This document shows, piece after piece, positions 1 through 24,000 of a DNA stretch of 64,000 bases. This stretch comes from Parus major (taxonomy: Eukaryota > Chordata > Aves > Passeriformes > Paridae). Each line of letters opens with the position of its first letter. Position 1 is the stretch's first letter. A program made the translations under genes and the position numbers. The DNA lies in the NCBI RefSeq assembly GCF_001522545.3, contig NC_031768.1, forward strand, positions 89,638,230-89,702,229, read 5' to 3'. Below the pieces are notes generated by a model, which worked only from the letters and a program-made list of their open reading frames with translations, had not been told where the DNA came from and did no database searches.

Positions 1-4
1 TTGG

Positions 5-365
5 GGATTGTGGGATTACAGAATCACAGAATCAATGAGGTTGGAAAAAGATCTCTGAGACCATCAAGTCCAACCTATGGCTGAACACCACCATGGCAAT
101 TAGACCATGCCACTGAGTCTATCTTTTTTTTCATGTCCAGTCCTTCTTTAAACACCTCCAGGGACTGTGACTCCACCACTTCCCTGAGCAGCCCATTCCA
201 ATGCCTAATCTGTGAAGAAATTCCTCCTAATTCCAACCTAAACCTCCCCAGGTGCAGTTTGAGACTGTGCCCTCTTGTCCTGTCACTGGTTGCCTGGAAG
301 AAGAGGCCAACATCCACTTGGCTAGAGCCTCCTTTCAGGTGGGATCATCAAGGACAGGCTGCCTT
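5..365 (-). repeat. CR1 LINE 3' fragment
   Basis: Reads as the reverse complement of a CR1 3' end. The left edge carries the inverted ATTCTGTGATTCTG-type tail, followed by the familiar gaccatcaagtccaacc, cacctccagggactgtgac and agcccattccaatgcctaat signatures. Typical 5'-truncated avian copy lying in a CFAP91 intron. Confidence 0.85.
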
Positions 366-3300
366 GATGTCCTAGGCAGTGCAGCATGGCTGCTGCATCT
401 TGGCTGATCAACACTGACATAAAAGCTCTCAGAGCTGTCTGAGCATGAGCCAACTAACACTGTGTGGAGATCTGTTCTTGAAGGAGTAACTGCTTAAACA
501 GCCTTTCCTATGCTTTGAAGTTGGCAGAGATTTTCTCTAGAGACATTCTTGGCCCTTCTACTTCTCTACCTCTTTCCAGCAACTGGATAAAGGAAAACAG
601 AAGGTGAGAATTGCACCTAATGCTGCTTTAAGAAGTTTCTGAGTCTGACCTCATCTTGATCCAACTTTTTGAAACCAACTGACACTTCATTCCTCTTGAG
701 TCACAAGAGCACAGAGGGTCTGCCTAAAGTCATGTATGGTTCTGCACTGCGATGTCTTCTACCACCTCCTCCACTCCTTGGTGTATTCACTTACCTAGTT
801 GAATTTATTCAACTAACTATTGCAGTAGTTATCTGTATTAGTATGTTATGTCCTTAATGCCTTGGATTTTCATACTAGGCTATGATATATATATAGGTCT
901 ATATAATGGCTCACTTGCATTCCTTAAAGCACTGTTATCTGTGCTGGCTAGGAACTATCTTTCTTTGTCCTTTTACTGATCTGTCTTAAGATAAAGATTT
1001 TTGTTTTTACCGGTGATTTTGAGTCACTCCTGTTTCTGCCATGTTCGCTTATTTTAGAGAATTATTCAGACTACTGAGTGTACATAATACTTCTGATAAA
1101 GGTTTCAGGATGGTCCTAAAAAATGCCTGCTTCTAAAATCACTTCTTTTTGGCTTAGTTTCATGTCTGAAAGAAGCAGCTCTCATTCTTAGGAGGACACA
1201 GATCCTTTTTGTAGTTACTTGGATTATTGCTTATCCCTTCTAAAAAACTTTAAGTTTAGGAATACCCTCAATATGGCAAAATAAAAGGAATATAATAAGG
1301 AGAACTCATCAATCTTTCCTCATATTTGGGCAGAGAAGCAAGCCTTGGAAACTTCATTTATTCAAACTAATTACTTCTGATACTAATATCTAGCATTCCT
1401 CCTATATTTGCCACTTGCTTCCAGATAATCCAGCAAAAATTTTAAGAACTAATTGTAGAGCTAGATCTCCATGTACTGTCTGAATTTTCTAGGATTCCAC
1501 TTTATTCTAGGATTATGGGAGAGAATGTATAGATTAAGTGTGCTAGGAGAGCACTAGAAAAAAGCTTTAGAACAGAAAACTGATCTGGCTACTTAGCTAT
1601 AGAAATAAGGCAAAGCAACATAGTGCTCTGGTAAGATGATCCCTAATTACCTGCTTTAAACTTCTTTTCTACTGTATGTGATGGGAGGTTTATTGGCACA
1701 ATTGGGACTGCTTATTCCAAGTGGTCAGAGAGCTCCTCTCAGGGAGGATTCTCCTAAATTCTATTAATGCAAGTACTCTGCATGCTTTACTGCTCTGTTT
1801 TTGACAGCTCCAGCAATATTTGAGGTGGACCTGTCAGCAAGACTCTGCTAAGCCAGAACATGCTATAGCCATCAAACTTCAGAAACAAAAGCCTCTGATG
1901 GGAGAAGTGACCAGGAACAGCCACAGAGCTCAAGAGCTAATTAGGGCAGTCATTGCTTGATTCTCTGAACAGAAAGTTTGTTTAAATCTAACAGTGGCTG
2001 AGGCAGTCTGGGTGTTTCACAGTGTCAGTACTTTCTGCTTGTCTGGACCAACCAGTCTGGAGTCTATTTCTGTATATCTAAAAGCAGCAGTTAAATCTGG
2101 CATAATGAATTTATTTTGTCATTTTTGCCCGCAAAGGAAATGGTTTGATTTTAAAAGAACATACATTTGGAATTTTTGAGGTGGGGAAATGACTATTACT
2201 TGTTAGAGTCTCAGTTGCTATAAAACAATGCAGACCAAGTGATCTACACTGATTTAAGAAAGAAAATGTGCAGAATTGTCTGAATTTGTTCTGCATTCCA
2301 TCTTCCTTTGTCTGTCAGTTTTTCTTTGAAGAGACATTATTGTGTGAGCAGCCAGCATTTGGCTGCTCACACTTCTCTGTGGCTACAGTTTGGGCACTTC
2401 ACCACAGTCTTACAAACCACGAGGGGTATTTTAAGCTAACAGAATACAATTGCTGTAACTGGAATTCAGCTCCAAAAGCTTGGACTAACATTCTGCTGAC
2501 AATGAGAACCATGTTATGATGCAGATTACACAATTACTTCTTGAATTTTATGCAAACCCACACAAACTCAAACCCCTTCAACACTTCTGTTTCTTTAAAA
2601 CTACAAGTTTTGTCCTTACTCTTGAATGATTCCTGTAGCACTCAAGATTTTCTTTGAAAATTTTCTTTCTGTATAATAATGAGATCTTTACAAGATCCAG
2701 CAGAATTTAAACTTGAGATAATATGATTGATTTTTCAGAGCAAGATTTCAATTTAAAAATCAGCAATAGCAGGTTACTGTCTGCTTTGAAGTTATTATTA
2801 CATTACACCAAACCAAAAGAGCTGAATGTACATATGTATATATACATATAATATATATAAATGTAAGTGAAATTTGCCAAGCTTTACAAATTAGAGTCAC
2901 TATTTTCCAAAGATACAGCAGCCAGCCAAGAATATTCCTGATTTTATGTGAAGGTAACCCTCAACAGCATCACAAGAAGTGTACTTAAAAGTACATGTAA
3001 TTTACAAATATTGTGATTGCATATGCAGATGAGGCACTTCTTTCCTTGGTGGTTAATTGCATATATGGACACCTCATCTGCATGAACAGTTGTGATAAAT
3101 TAAGATATGCAAAATGCTATTAGCATGTTTGCAAATCAGATGCTGTTCTTAGGGAACAACAGTGATTTGCATCCACCATGGTGACCTGATTTTATAAGTG
3201 GGGTCATTTTAATCATGCTTTGCTGCAGATGTTTTTACAGTATGTATTTTAAAAATACTTTTTAAATAATGTGCAAAATTTTTAGAATATGAATCCAGAT

Positions 3301-3686
3301 TTGCTTTCTTTAATTACTGGAAGCTTGACAGTGTAGTCAGTAGTGTATTATGAAACAGAGCAATGAGAATGAGAAAAGGGTGAGAATTTCAAATTGACAT
3401 AATATGTTCCAATTCAAATACCTGATCTGTAGGAAGACAGATTTGTTTGTGCTTGTTTTCTATAGGATTGGAGCAGAAGCAGGAGTGAGAGTACTGATGG
3501 GCTGAGTATCAGAGCAGTCAAGCCTATAACAATCTGCATGTTTGATCCATGCTGTCCTAGAAGCTGTTTTACAGAATAAGAATTCAGCACAGGAAATTGG
3601 GAAGAAGCTTACACATCTTCCCAATTGCATTTATGAGCAATTCAAATCTAAGAGAAACTGACATGCTGCTGGATGCAGTTTCATAC

Positions 3687-13448
<9,762 letters not shown>

Positions 13449-13829
13449 CTGAAAGACAAGTGAACAAATGGAACTAATTACATACTTAAGGAATCAGCAG
13501 GGTCCACTTCCCTCTTTAAAAGTCTATAAGAGAGTATAAAACAAACTAGGAAGAAAGAACTGAAATATATGTCTCTGTATCAAACAGATGTCACCATCAG
13601 CATCAGAGCTGAAATCCTACTGTTCTGTGGAAGATACCGGTGAAAAATCTAGTAGAAAAATCGGCTTCCTTTGGAGGCACCATCAATTAAAACGAAAACG
13701 TGATGACATGAAACATTAAAAGGAAGGCGTGGTGCAACGATAATCAGTGGAAATACCACACTGTACATGATGCTTCCCTCTGGGACACAGAGCTGGCCTT
13801 GCTCCAGCGAATGTTTCATGGTCCCAGCC

Positions 13830-14400
13830 TCCTTGAAGCCGCCAGCCCATCTCTTGCCCGCTGCTCGGGCGGCGCCCACCCCGTGCCGAGCTCGGTGACG
13901 GCCCCGGGGCAGAGGGGGCCCCTCGGCAAGGAAAGCCGCGGGCCAGGGGAGGCCTCACACCCCGCCCCGCACAACTCCCAACTCGGCCTTGGCCGTACCG
14001 GTGCCGCCGCCCGGGGCTGCAGCGGGGCGGGCCCGCGGCCAGGGCGCTGCCGTCCCGATCGGGCCCGGTACCGAAGGAGCAGCCGAAGCAGCGGCCGGGA
14101 GCCCGTCCCCGCCGAGCGGGTCAGGCACGGCCGCCGTTCCCATGGCCACGGCGGGCGGGCGGGGCTGGGAATGTGCCGCCCCTGCGGCCGGGCGTTGCTG
14201 CGGGCCGGACCCTGCCCTGCCCGGCCTTGTGGGCGGCCGATCGTGGCTCTGCCCGGGGGCAGCCGTGCCCCGCGGGGTTTTCCCCTGCGGCTGCCGGCGT
14301 GCTGTTGCTTGTGCTCCTGCTCCCTTCAGCACCCGCCGCTTGCTTTCCGCAGAGCCCTGAGGCTTCGCCCTGCTGCCTCCATCTTGTGCCGCCTCCGGGA
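13830..14400 (-). promoter_or_regulatory. CpG island, presumed CFAP91 promoter
   Basis: An abrupt GC-rich, CpG-dense block just 5' of the most upstream recognised CFAP91 exon. By position it should hold the CFAP91 transcription start. No first coding exon with the expected sequence could be read. The best phase-compatible candidate on the minus strand runs from ATG at 14143 to a donor after 13999, 48 codons, without visible similarity. Confidence 0.55.
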
Positions 14401-14654
14401 GAGAGGAGATGTGGCTGCGCTTTGAAGAGGACAGGGAACGAGCCAAGCCGGGAAAGGAAGGACATGTGTATTTTTGCTTTTCAGCAGCTGCTGCTGGAGT
14501 TGTTTCATGTGATGCTCCCCGGGACCCTCGCTTAGTGTTTAGGAAATCTGGTTTAGCAGTTACAGTTAGGGACAGGATTCAAGTCTGGATATTCTTATTC
14601 TTACCTTTGCTTGTCGTCATTTAGGACTTCTGCAGCTATGAAGTAGTGAAAGCG

Positions 14655-15082
14655 AGTCCAGAGAAGGGCAAGGGAGCTGGTGAAGGGTCTGGAGCCCAAG
14701 TCCAAGTCCAAGTCCCAAGCCACGAGGAGTGGCTGAGGGAGGTGGGGTTGTTTAGCGTGGGGAAAAGGAGGCTCGGTGACCTTCTCTCTCTCTAGAATTC
14801 CCTGAAAGGAAGGTGTAGCCAGGTGGAGGTTGGCCTCTTCTTCCAGGCAATCAGCAGCAAGACGGTCTTAAGATGTGCCAGAGGAGGTTTAGATTGGACA
14901 TTAGGAGGAACTGGACATTGGGGTGGTCTGCCTGGAGAGGTGGTGGCATCACCGTCAGTGGAGATGCGAAGGAGAGACTGGATGTGGCCCTCAGTGCCAT
15001 GGTCTATTTGATACGGTGGTGTCTGGTCATAGGTTGAACTTGGTGATCTCAGAGGTCTTTTCCAACCTAATTGCTTCTCTTT
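14655..15082 (+). repeat. CR1 LINE 3' fragment, diverged
   Basis: Plus-orientation CR1 piece containing gaggagtggctgagggaggt, ggcctcttcttccaggcaa, a degenerate ggtggtggcatcaccgtcag and gatctcagaggtcttttcc. The characteristic terminal octamer repeat is eroded. It lies directly 5' of the CpG island at 13.83-14.40 kb. Confidence 0.8.
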
Positions 15083-18000
15083 TTTTGTGAAAATAGACTT
15101 GGTACTAGAGAGGCTGCAGGGGTTTTTTCATCTTTAGAACATCTCAAGAGGCCTGTACAAAGCATTACAGATAAACATGCTTTGCAAAACATTGCTGTTT
15201 CCTCAAGGAGGAGGCCATCCTTTTCTATAAGAAACAAAGTTGTAAGCTTCTTCATGCTAAATGTTAAAACCGGAAAGGGATAATGCTTTTGTTAACATCA
15301 GGAGATTTTCAAGCAATGCTGCCTTGGAATAGGACACAAAGAGCAGAGAAATTGCAAATGGACCTACTCTTCTGTCTATAATCTTGAAGCAAGTCCCTTA
15401 TGTTAATTATTTTGTGTATAAAACTGTATATCAAAGGGTTATTCACAGCTTGTCAAGGCTGACATAAAACACTGGCCCCTCAGTACCTCATTACAGTAGA
15501 GCAACTTCAGGACCGTATTCCAAATTCCTTGGCTCTGTGAATTTACTTGTAGACAATTCAACTTTGAATGCTGGTTTACTTTCTGAAAGGCCCATCCCTT
15601 GCCTGAAGCAACAACTTTTTTAGGTTAGTGGGTCAGCTGAAGATGTGTCTGAACTAAAAAATGCTGTCACAGCTTTGTTCCTGACAGATGCAGTCTGTAT
15701 GAGTACATCTGTAGGATATGACTTCCCGCAATGGATTGATCCACACCCTAAAGATACCCAGCAGGCTGTAAAGACCCTCATTTTGCTAAAGAGCTTTACA
15801 ATGTGATACCTTATTATAATTATTGATGTGGCAACAAAAGCCACTTTTTAATAGAGTTCCCTGGCATTTCTCATGATCAAATTCAATTTTCCTTTCTTGT
15901 ACCTTATTTCATTAAAACTCCATGATTTCCATGCTGAAATTTTTCCATGCTGCCTTGGGGTAATGAGGTGTGTAAACTGTACTTTGGCCAAAAAATGATT
16001 CTTTGTTGGCTCCACCCTCTGACATTTTTCCACTTTAAGGATTTCAGAGATGACTAAATACAGGTCGCCTGGACCTCTTTTTTTCTTATGTGGAATGGAT
16101 CCAGATGGAAACCAAGTTGAGGAGGAGCAATGGAATAACTAAATGGGTTCTTGAGACTGCTGCAAGATGCCAAGGCATAGCCTGACAGAGAAGTACTCTT
16201 TGGAGTCATATTAGACCAAAGAGGTGTAGTCCCACTATTAACTTTAACTGCATTAAGTTGGACTAAATTTGAGATGTTGCCACATTTTCCTTTGTTCACC
16301 ATGAGCTGCCTGGCCCTACTGCCTTTGATCTGTCAGGTCTTGGCATCTGGAAGACTATATAGGGAACTGAGTCTGGAGACTGATGTGGGTGAAAACTAAC
16401 TTGTCAAAAAATAAAATATAAAAGTTTTCAGGTCACTGCATAGCTGCCTGAAGACTGGTACTCACTCATGGGAGGTGACAGGTATATGTGGCTGAGGGAA
16501 AAAGCTCAAGGTTCAGGTTCATGGAACTTGCTTTGATTAGAGAGTATGTGTGGGTAAAATATTGGCTAATGTTTAGTTATATTTCTAAGAAATTTCTGTG
16601 AACTACAAGTATACAGAGTGGACAGCCTTACAAGCGTTAGAAGTTGGGTTGGGTATTACTATATCAAGTGTTCTTTGCCTGAGATCTCCATATTCTTATG
16701 GACTGAAGCTGTGTGAGAGCTGGCCAGAGCCTCTAGCACCCTGCTGTGTGCTGTGGAATGCACTGCGAGGGCAAAGTGGTGAGGTTTGGTCTGAAGGTAT
16801 CTTGTTTATTTGTTTATTTGTTTATTTGTTTATTTTTTTTTAATATATGTCATAAACCAGATATTCCAAAGAAAAATATTCCAAAATACACAAGGCTCTG
16901 AGGAAATACTTGATCCTCAGCATTAAACTTTGGCAGTCCTGTCTATGATCAGTACTTTGGAAAAGGGACTCAAAGCATATCTGGTAGATTGATCTGTATA
17001 TGTCAAGGACATATCCTGTTGCTTTGGTGAAAGTGGGCTACAGTCAACTAAACTGTAAGCAATCAAATAAGATTCCTATTTCCTACAAAAAATCTTTTCT
17101 GATGAGCTTTCTGCTTAGATCTGTGGGCCATAGAGTTGGGTTTTGGCTTTTGGTATTTTTTTTTATTAATAACTTTTCCAGAACAAGACTGTGTTGGTGA
17201 GCTGGGGTGTTGTCTATCTGGATTTTTTTTTTTTATAGCCACTTGGCTGTAGGGCACACCAGGTGCTCAGATGTATGAGTAAACTGTCCACACCCTTGAG
17301 AGTTACTGCACAATGTCTGAGTGGATTAACTTTGCATGTTGCAAAATGGCAGAAAAGTGCACTAGTTTAGCTGCCTGTGACAAAGGCTGAGCCAAATTAA
17401 TTTTACCTCACATTAACCTTGAGATAAGATGGTGTAATTTGCTGCAAGATGAATTACTGCTACTCTGTTGATGGACTTGTTATGCTGTGATGACTTGCTG
17501 ATGTGTTTGAACTGTAAAATCAGACGGGGGAAGTAGAAAATTTAGCAGGGTAGGATTAGGCACTAGCTGGGAGCAGAGCAGTAGCTGAACAAAGACAAGA
17601 TTGATTGGACATGAATGCGTGATTTTAGAGGAGAAACTTGGCTGGCTGAGCAAAGAAAAAATAGTAGGAGAGTGGGGTGGTAGAGAAGCAGTGTGACATG
17701 GGGAGGAGGGAGAGACCGTGAGCAGCCAGTAGAGCAGAACTGAAGAGGTTCAAGCAAGAAAATGGGAGACCTAGGTGAAGAGCTGAAAAAGTGAGGAAGG
17801 GTGTGGAAAAGCAGGATTAGGGAGGATAAAGCAAAGAAGTTGAGCTAAACAGATGATGAGTCCCTAGTCCGTTTTCCTTCTGTCTTCCACAGCCTGGAGA
17901 GAGCTGGGTTTCTTGAATGTGACTTTCATCCTGCAATCCATGACGATCTGTGAAACCCCTGGCAAGATGTCATCCATCTGGCTTTAAATTTCATCCCATA

Positions 18001-21000
18001 GATGGTCATCTTCTACTCTTAGCAGGGGTCAAATGACAGCACTGTCGTGGTGCTGGATGCCTGTGATACTTCGTGGTGACTTTTTTATTAAAAAAAAATC
18101 TAAGCTACGGGCCTACACTACAAAGTTCTATCCTTAAAAACCACCGTTGAGGCTTTGATATCTGGAAGTTCCAGAAGTAATCTATTTAAAGTAGGTAAAA
18201 CGGTAAAAGCGTTAGTGTGCCGTTTCCCATTTTTGCCACAGGATGTCACACTTCCTCCATGTATGGTTCTGCCCATCACAGGCTCTAACCTGGGTGCCAC
18301 CAGTTCAGCTCTTGCACCCAAATGTGAACTGATATAAAACGGATTCAGACCCATCCAAGGTAATCCCTTGGATTCCTGTTTGTTCCCTGTCCATTCTCTG
18401 TCTGTTCTACACGGTTTACTATCTCTGTATAATAAGCATCTTTTCCAGGTGTGTGATTCAAAAGAAGTGGGATAGCAGCAGCACAAGGCTACAGTCAATG
18501 TCATTACTGTTTTTAATCCAGAAGAAGGGAGCCTTCCTTCCAGCCAGCAAAGAGGAGGAGGAAAATGTGTTCACTATTCCCATCAGAAAGCAGAGGTAAG
18601 TCTCAAAAAGATGTGAGGAGACAGATGCTGTGAAATCTACTGCTTTGTAGATTGAGACCTTGTCTCTGTGTTGACCTTTCTTTGGCTATGGTAAGGAATG
18701 GCAACCACTGTGGAATACCTCACTTGTAACTTGTGACATCTTTTGTGTCATCTTTTGTGCCAAATGGCCTGGGAGTACTGATCATGGTAAATGGAGCTTC
18801 ACTAAGGTGAAGTCTGTGGTTAATTCGTGCTGCTTTTACTAAGAGCCATGTTAAGAGAGGTATCTTCTCATACAACAGCTGAAATGGAAAAAAAAAATAA
18901 AATAGATTAAGTTGTTTATAGAAGACCTGTTCTCTCTTGCCTTCTTTTTCTTAGTATGACTGTGGGCACATTTCCTGTAATAAAAGCAACATACAGATGA
19001 GGATAGCCTAAGTTGTCAAAGTTCAAAGCAAAAAAAAGTAGTAGTTCTTTGTGATCACAGTTAAAGAATTCACTTCCAAGCCTGCTGAAAGACTTCTGTA
19101 ATTATTTCAATTAGCACTTTAAAAAAAAATTTAAAAAGAAGACAGAATTAAGGACATTTTCAGCCTATGGTTCAAATTGTGACAAAACCAAAATTTTACC
19201 AATATTTCAGGCATTTTCTGGAGAACACTCATATACTTAACTTCATTTGGATTGGGTCATCTCCTTGAATGATGGTTCTTAAAGAATAGAGCTGACATCT
19301 GGACAATTTGCAGGGCAGTAGTCTGGCATCAGGAGGAAAAGGATCTTGGATTGAACTCCTTAGGGAACTAGTGAATTCCTAATGTTCTCACTCGTTTCAT
19401 GTAATATTCAGAGGAATAAATGCCAATACCATTGAGTTAGCTTGCAGGTCTCAAGTTTCAGTGTATTAAGACACTTTTCTGGGGACTGAATTTTTGTGCT
19501 TGCCTGATCTGAAGTGAGCATTAGAAACTCCTGATTTTCTGTGACTATTTTAGCCACTCCAAAGAAATTAAATACCTGGACGGAAGTGCTGGAGAGATTA
19601 ATTTCAGCTTATTATGACACAGTATAACTCTTCCAAATACTACACTCTTATTTACTCTTAAACAATTAGTGCAACATAATCTTAATACAATCTATTAAAA
19701 CTTTCATCATTTTCTGATCATCTTTTAATTGCAATCCACCAGATGAAGGTCACATGAGGGCTAACACACATCCAGGGGCCCAGGGGTTTAGGCCTACCAG
19801 ATATAAAAAGGTGAAGAAGCAGTGAGGCCATTGGAAGAAAAAAGTTAGAATCAGATGGGGTTTCAACAGAGCCCTTTCAAGGACTGGGGAAGGATGTACA
19901 AGTATCACTTCCTTCATGTGAGAGAACACAGCCTGCACTCTCTTCAGTCTTGCAAGTTGCCTTGTCTTTCCCTTCTGTCTTTGCCTGCACCCACACAGTC
20001 CTTCCCACATCACAGTCTCACATGGTGGAGACTGAACCAAACAGGATCTAGAGTACATCATCATTGCCTTGACATACAGACTGTGAGAACACGGTAAGAA
20101 CTCAGCCTCTAGTGTGTTGATCTGGAAACATCCTCTCTTTGACATGCATGGAGCCCTAGGAGAGAACCAGACCTTGAAGAATTCTTCTCATTTTAAATAA
20201 GCGACTAGAGCAGTTAATGTCAGACCATACGGGAAGCATGGAGTAAAATGAAGTTATACAGAGTAAGTACCAATCTAAGACAGTAAAATAGTGCACAGCA
20301 TATTGAAAGTCAGGGTGAAACAGTCAGGATGTGGGCTTGAGCTGAGCACTTAGATTAAATTTTCTGCCATGTAGATGACATATGTTCCCATGTCACTTTT
20401 AAAAAAAAATAATTGTACTTCAGATACATAATGTATTAAGGAAGATGTCAATGCAAGTAGGCTCTCTTGAGAATCCTCCCACCTGCATATGAAGGTGTCT
20501 TAATGCTTCTTAAAATCTGACCATTAAGCACATGATAGTCAAGTCCCATTGGTTTTGGTGGGAACCAGGATTCTACAGATTCGTGAGAAGATCAGCAAGA
20601 AGCAAAGTAAAAGAAAACAAGTGCAAATGAATGAGGTCTTCAAAGTTGAAATCTAGAATGACCACTTATGTGAAAGAAATGGCTTCAGAGTGACTGAACT
20701 TTCTACATTATCTAGTAACTCCATGAAAAAACAGCTGTGGAGATTCTGAATGGATTCAGAAGATACGTGATGTTGCAGGCTTTTTATAAGCAGCTTGCAG
20801 CACTGCACAGTATACATCTTGATGCAATATTTAAAATAAGTGAGATGCTGGAATGTGAGTACATAGAAGTATGCAGCTACAGTCAGTAAAGTCTCAAATA
20901 TGGAATGACTCATGTATTTGTAAATGCTAAGGATTCCTTCCAGGCTTCCAGTTAGGTCCTGCAGTTCCTTGAGATTGTTAAACCATTTTCTGTAGTGGAG

Positions 21001-24000
21001 CTTTACATTTCATAAAATCATGAGAGACTTGAATATATTCAAACAAGCCCAGTTTGCCACTGACACAGGCATCAAAATGGCATGCCATCAAGCAGAATAA
21101 AATTGTTAATAGCAGCAACACTTACAGGAAAAAAAAAGGACAAATGGAATGTGTGCAGTGGAAAAGAAGTGGAGTTTCTTTTGCTACTTCTCAATTGACT
21201 GATAGCTGAACACCATTCACCAGAGTTGCAGAAACACTGCCTGGTTTGCAGCAGAACTGATAAAGGTTGGAAGTTTTTATTATGGAGGATTTTATGGAGC
21301 TACAGTAAGATGTGTTTTTTTTTTTAGTACTCAGGCTCCTGGACTTGGGCTCTGAATGAGGTTTCCTGTGATGTACAAGCACAGACCTTAGGCAGTATTT
21401 GCTTTTTGTGGGGTGACTAATTGGAGATGCGTGCATATAGTGGTTTATATTAACAGTGGCTCAGTTGTCTGATTCTGGTCAATTCCGAAAATTCATATAG
21501 GTCTTTTTGCAGAAGTTTGAAAATCTTGTTCTTTCAAGTCATGAGAACTGATAATAGAAGAGCTTTCCTCTTTGGAAAGATCTTTATAAGCAGCTGTCTT
21601 GGGTAACTCTGCAATATTGGGAAAAAAATCAACTTCCTGATGGGTGACTAATGTGTATCTGCTTCATGCCTAAGTGCTTTTAAACCTAGTATAATTTTTT
21701 TTTCTGATTTTTACCTGAAACAGCAAGTCTGACTGCTGTGTAGGGACAGCCTTTTGCAGATTCATGTCTTTGGGAGGACTATTGATGTTATTTCCTAAAT
21801 GCAGGTTAAAATTTCCCACGTTACTAAGACTATCAGACACAGAGACTATCAGAAAATAGACAGTTGTCTTCTTCTGTCATGCTCTTTTGTTGTATTGGTA
21901 ACACATGCTGCCATTTGAGTGCAAACACCTGTCCTTCCCACAAGTCTGTGCAATGGGTTTTATTCCAGAATGCTCAGATTTTCATGGGTGTTCCCTCCAC
22001 AAAAGGGAACAGCTGGTCAGTCACCCAGCAAGCGCTGAAATAAGCCTGACCAGCCTTTAAATGCACATTGAACATCAGCTGCTGCATATCTGCATTGTAG
22101 AAAAGCTGCCACATGTCCCGTGTCTAATGGCTCATAGTTCCTGCTCTAACATATGTGGGATGGGCAGGTTATTTTGTGGCATGGTACAAAACACCAGCTT
22201 CCTTCTTTTGTCTTATTACCAGGGAGACTGCACACAGAACTTGCTGATGCAGATTTTGCAGTGTTGCATGTGTGGCAAATTCCTGTCTTTACTAATGTTT
22301 GGATATGCTTTCAATGGACAGTGACAAGGAGGGACATAATATCAAAGTGATGAAAGTCCTAAACCTAGCACAAACTGGTAAGAGATGTGCAGAAAACAAT
22401 GTGAGGAAAGCATTAATATCTTCTAAATTCATACCAAGGCTTGTAGGAGGGTCGTTGTCTTCTTTACTAAGGAGAGCAGGTCCAGAGTTCTGGTCCTGGC
22501 ATGAGACCCCAGAATATCTGGGATGCTGTGGGCTGAGTCTTGCTGTTAGAGATAGCAGTTCTGGTTTTAAACTGGAAAGTGACTTCATTCTTTAAAACTA
22601 CCTTCTGCCTCCAGACTGATGCTCTGAAGATTTGGCTGTATTTCTGGAAAGAGATGATCTGTTGGAGTACTGGCTTTTTAGAGCATTCAAGAGACACAAA
22701 AGTCTTAAAAGTAATCTTGATTCTGCTCTTGTGTTTCTAAGGGCTTGTTTGCCAGTAAGAAAGGAGACTTCCTCCATACTAATTTCCAAGGTGATCTCCC
22801 AGGAAGGAGATGGTTCAGTCCTGTGGTACAGAATCTTTGTGTACAGAATTCATGTTGTAGTCCTGAAACATGAGGATTTGGCTCTTCAGTCTGGGAAGGG
22901 ACTGGTGCATTGCTTCTTGAGGTGATATCAGTCCAGCATTCAAACCCCTTGCCTTCACCTAAAGGTGGGGTTTGAAGCTTAGAGGGGATGTAAATAATCA
23001 CCCTAGAGTCTCTTCCATTGTACTAGATCGGAGCACAAGTCCTTCTATCCCAGCATTCATTCTCTCTCTGGTCCCACTGCTGAGTGATAGCATTTGGTAG
23101 TTACAGGTCTGCAACTCGGATCAAAAAGAGAAACTCTGTCCTGTTCTTGGGCAGTAAATGTAACAGGCAGCAAGGTCCTGACAAGACATCTTGCCCAGAG
23201 CTTTGAAATCCTTTATTTTCACATTATCTAAGCATTGACACAAAACACAACCAATTTCTTTGACAACAAAACACAGCATATGGTTGACAGGGCTGCTGGA
23301 ACATTGGCTGTCTTATGTTTATACTCAGTCAAAACCAAAAATACTTCTTTAGACTTTATTGAACAGGTTTCTTTTTTCAAGATGATAAAGTTGTTCCCAG
23401 AATAGGCGCTACATGGAAAATATCAAAATACCTTCAGCTCAGTTTCATCACACAAAATTTCCACAGCTTAATTTACCTTCTATCATGTATATCAGAAGTG
23501 TAAAATATCTGGAAAACCCCAGACTGCCCCAGACTGTTACTTTCAACTGACATTGATAGGGGCTTACCAAACCTAACAGTAACAATGAATGTAAATACAT
23601 TTTTTAGGTTCCTTGAAAAATCTGTCCATTGGAGACAAATACATATTTTTTTTGGACAACCATTCTTTTACTGAGTGAAACTGAAGGCACAAGAAGCCAA
23701 CAACGATTGCAGTGCTGCTGTGATGTTTACAGATTATGAGCCGCTGCTGTATGTTCTTCAATTATGATAAAGGGCTATACGGGGGAAATAATTTGGAAAC
23801 CCATGACAGCTGGGCAGTCTCTCCCGATTTCACCCATTAGTCCTCTAAATATAGAGCTGTAAATAACCAGTGCGACCTGCAGTCCTCGTACTCTTACATG
23901 TGGCACCAGGCTACTAAATGATATGGCAGCTTGAGGGAGGGTTTTTTCATTATCCCTTTCAGAGACTGAGATCTTTCACTGGATCTTTTCTCCTGGGTAC

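Noticed and set aside
14041..14100. RYRARSGR in a minus-strand frame, resembling RYRERSRAG of the human CFAP91 N-terminus
   Set aside because: The frame has an upstream TGA without ATG and does not run into a YD.LYD-type end with a phase-1 donor; likely chance in Arg-rich CpG sequence.
13799..14425. 208-codon plus-strand open frame in the CpG island
   Set aside because: High GC removes stop codons in all frames; Arg/Ala/Pro/Gly composition, no family recognised, overlapping open frames on both strands.
18118..18504. 128-codon minus-strand open frame in the CFAP91-COX17 gap
   Set aside because: Not similar to a known protein; no transposon termini or splice partners seen.
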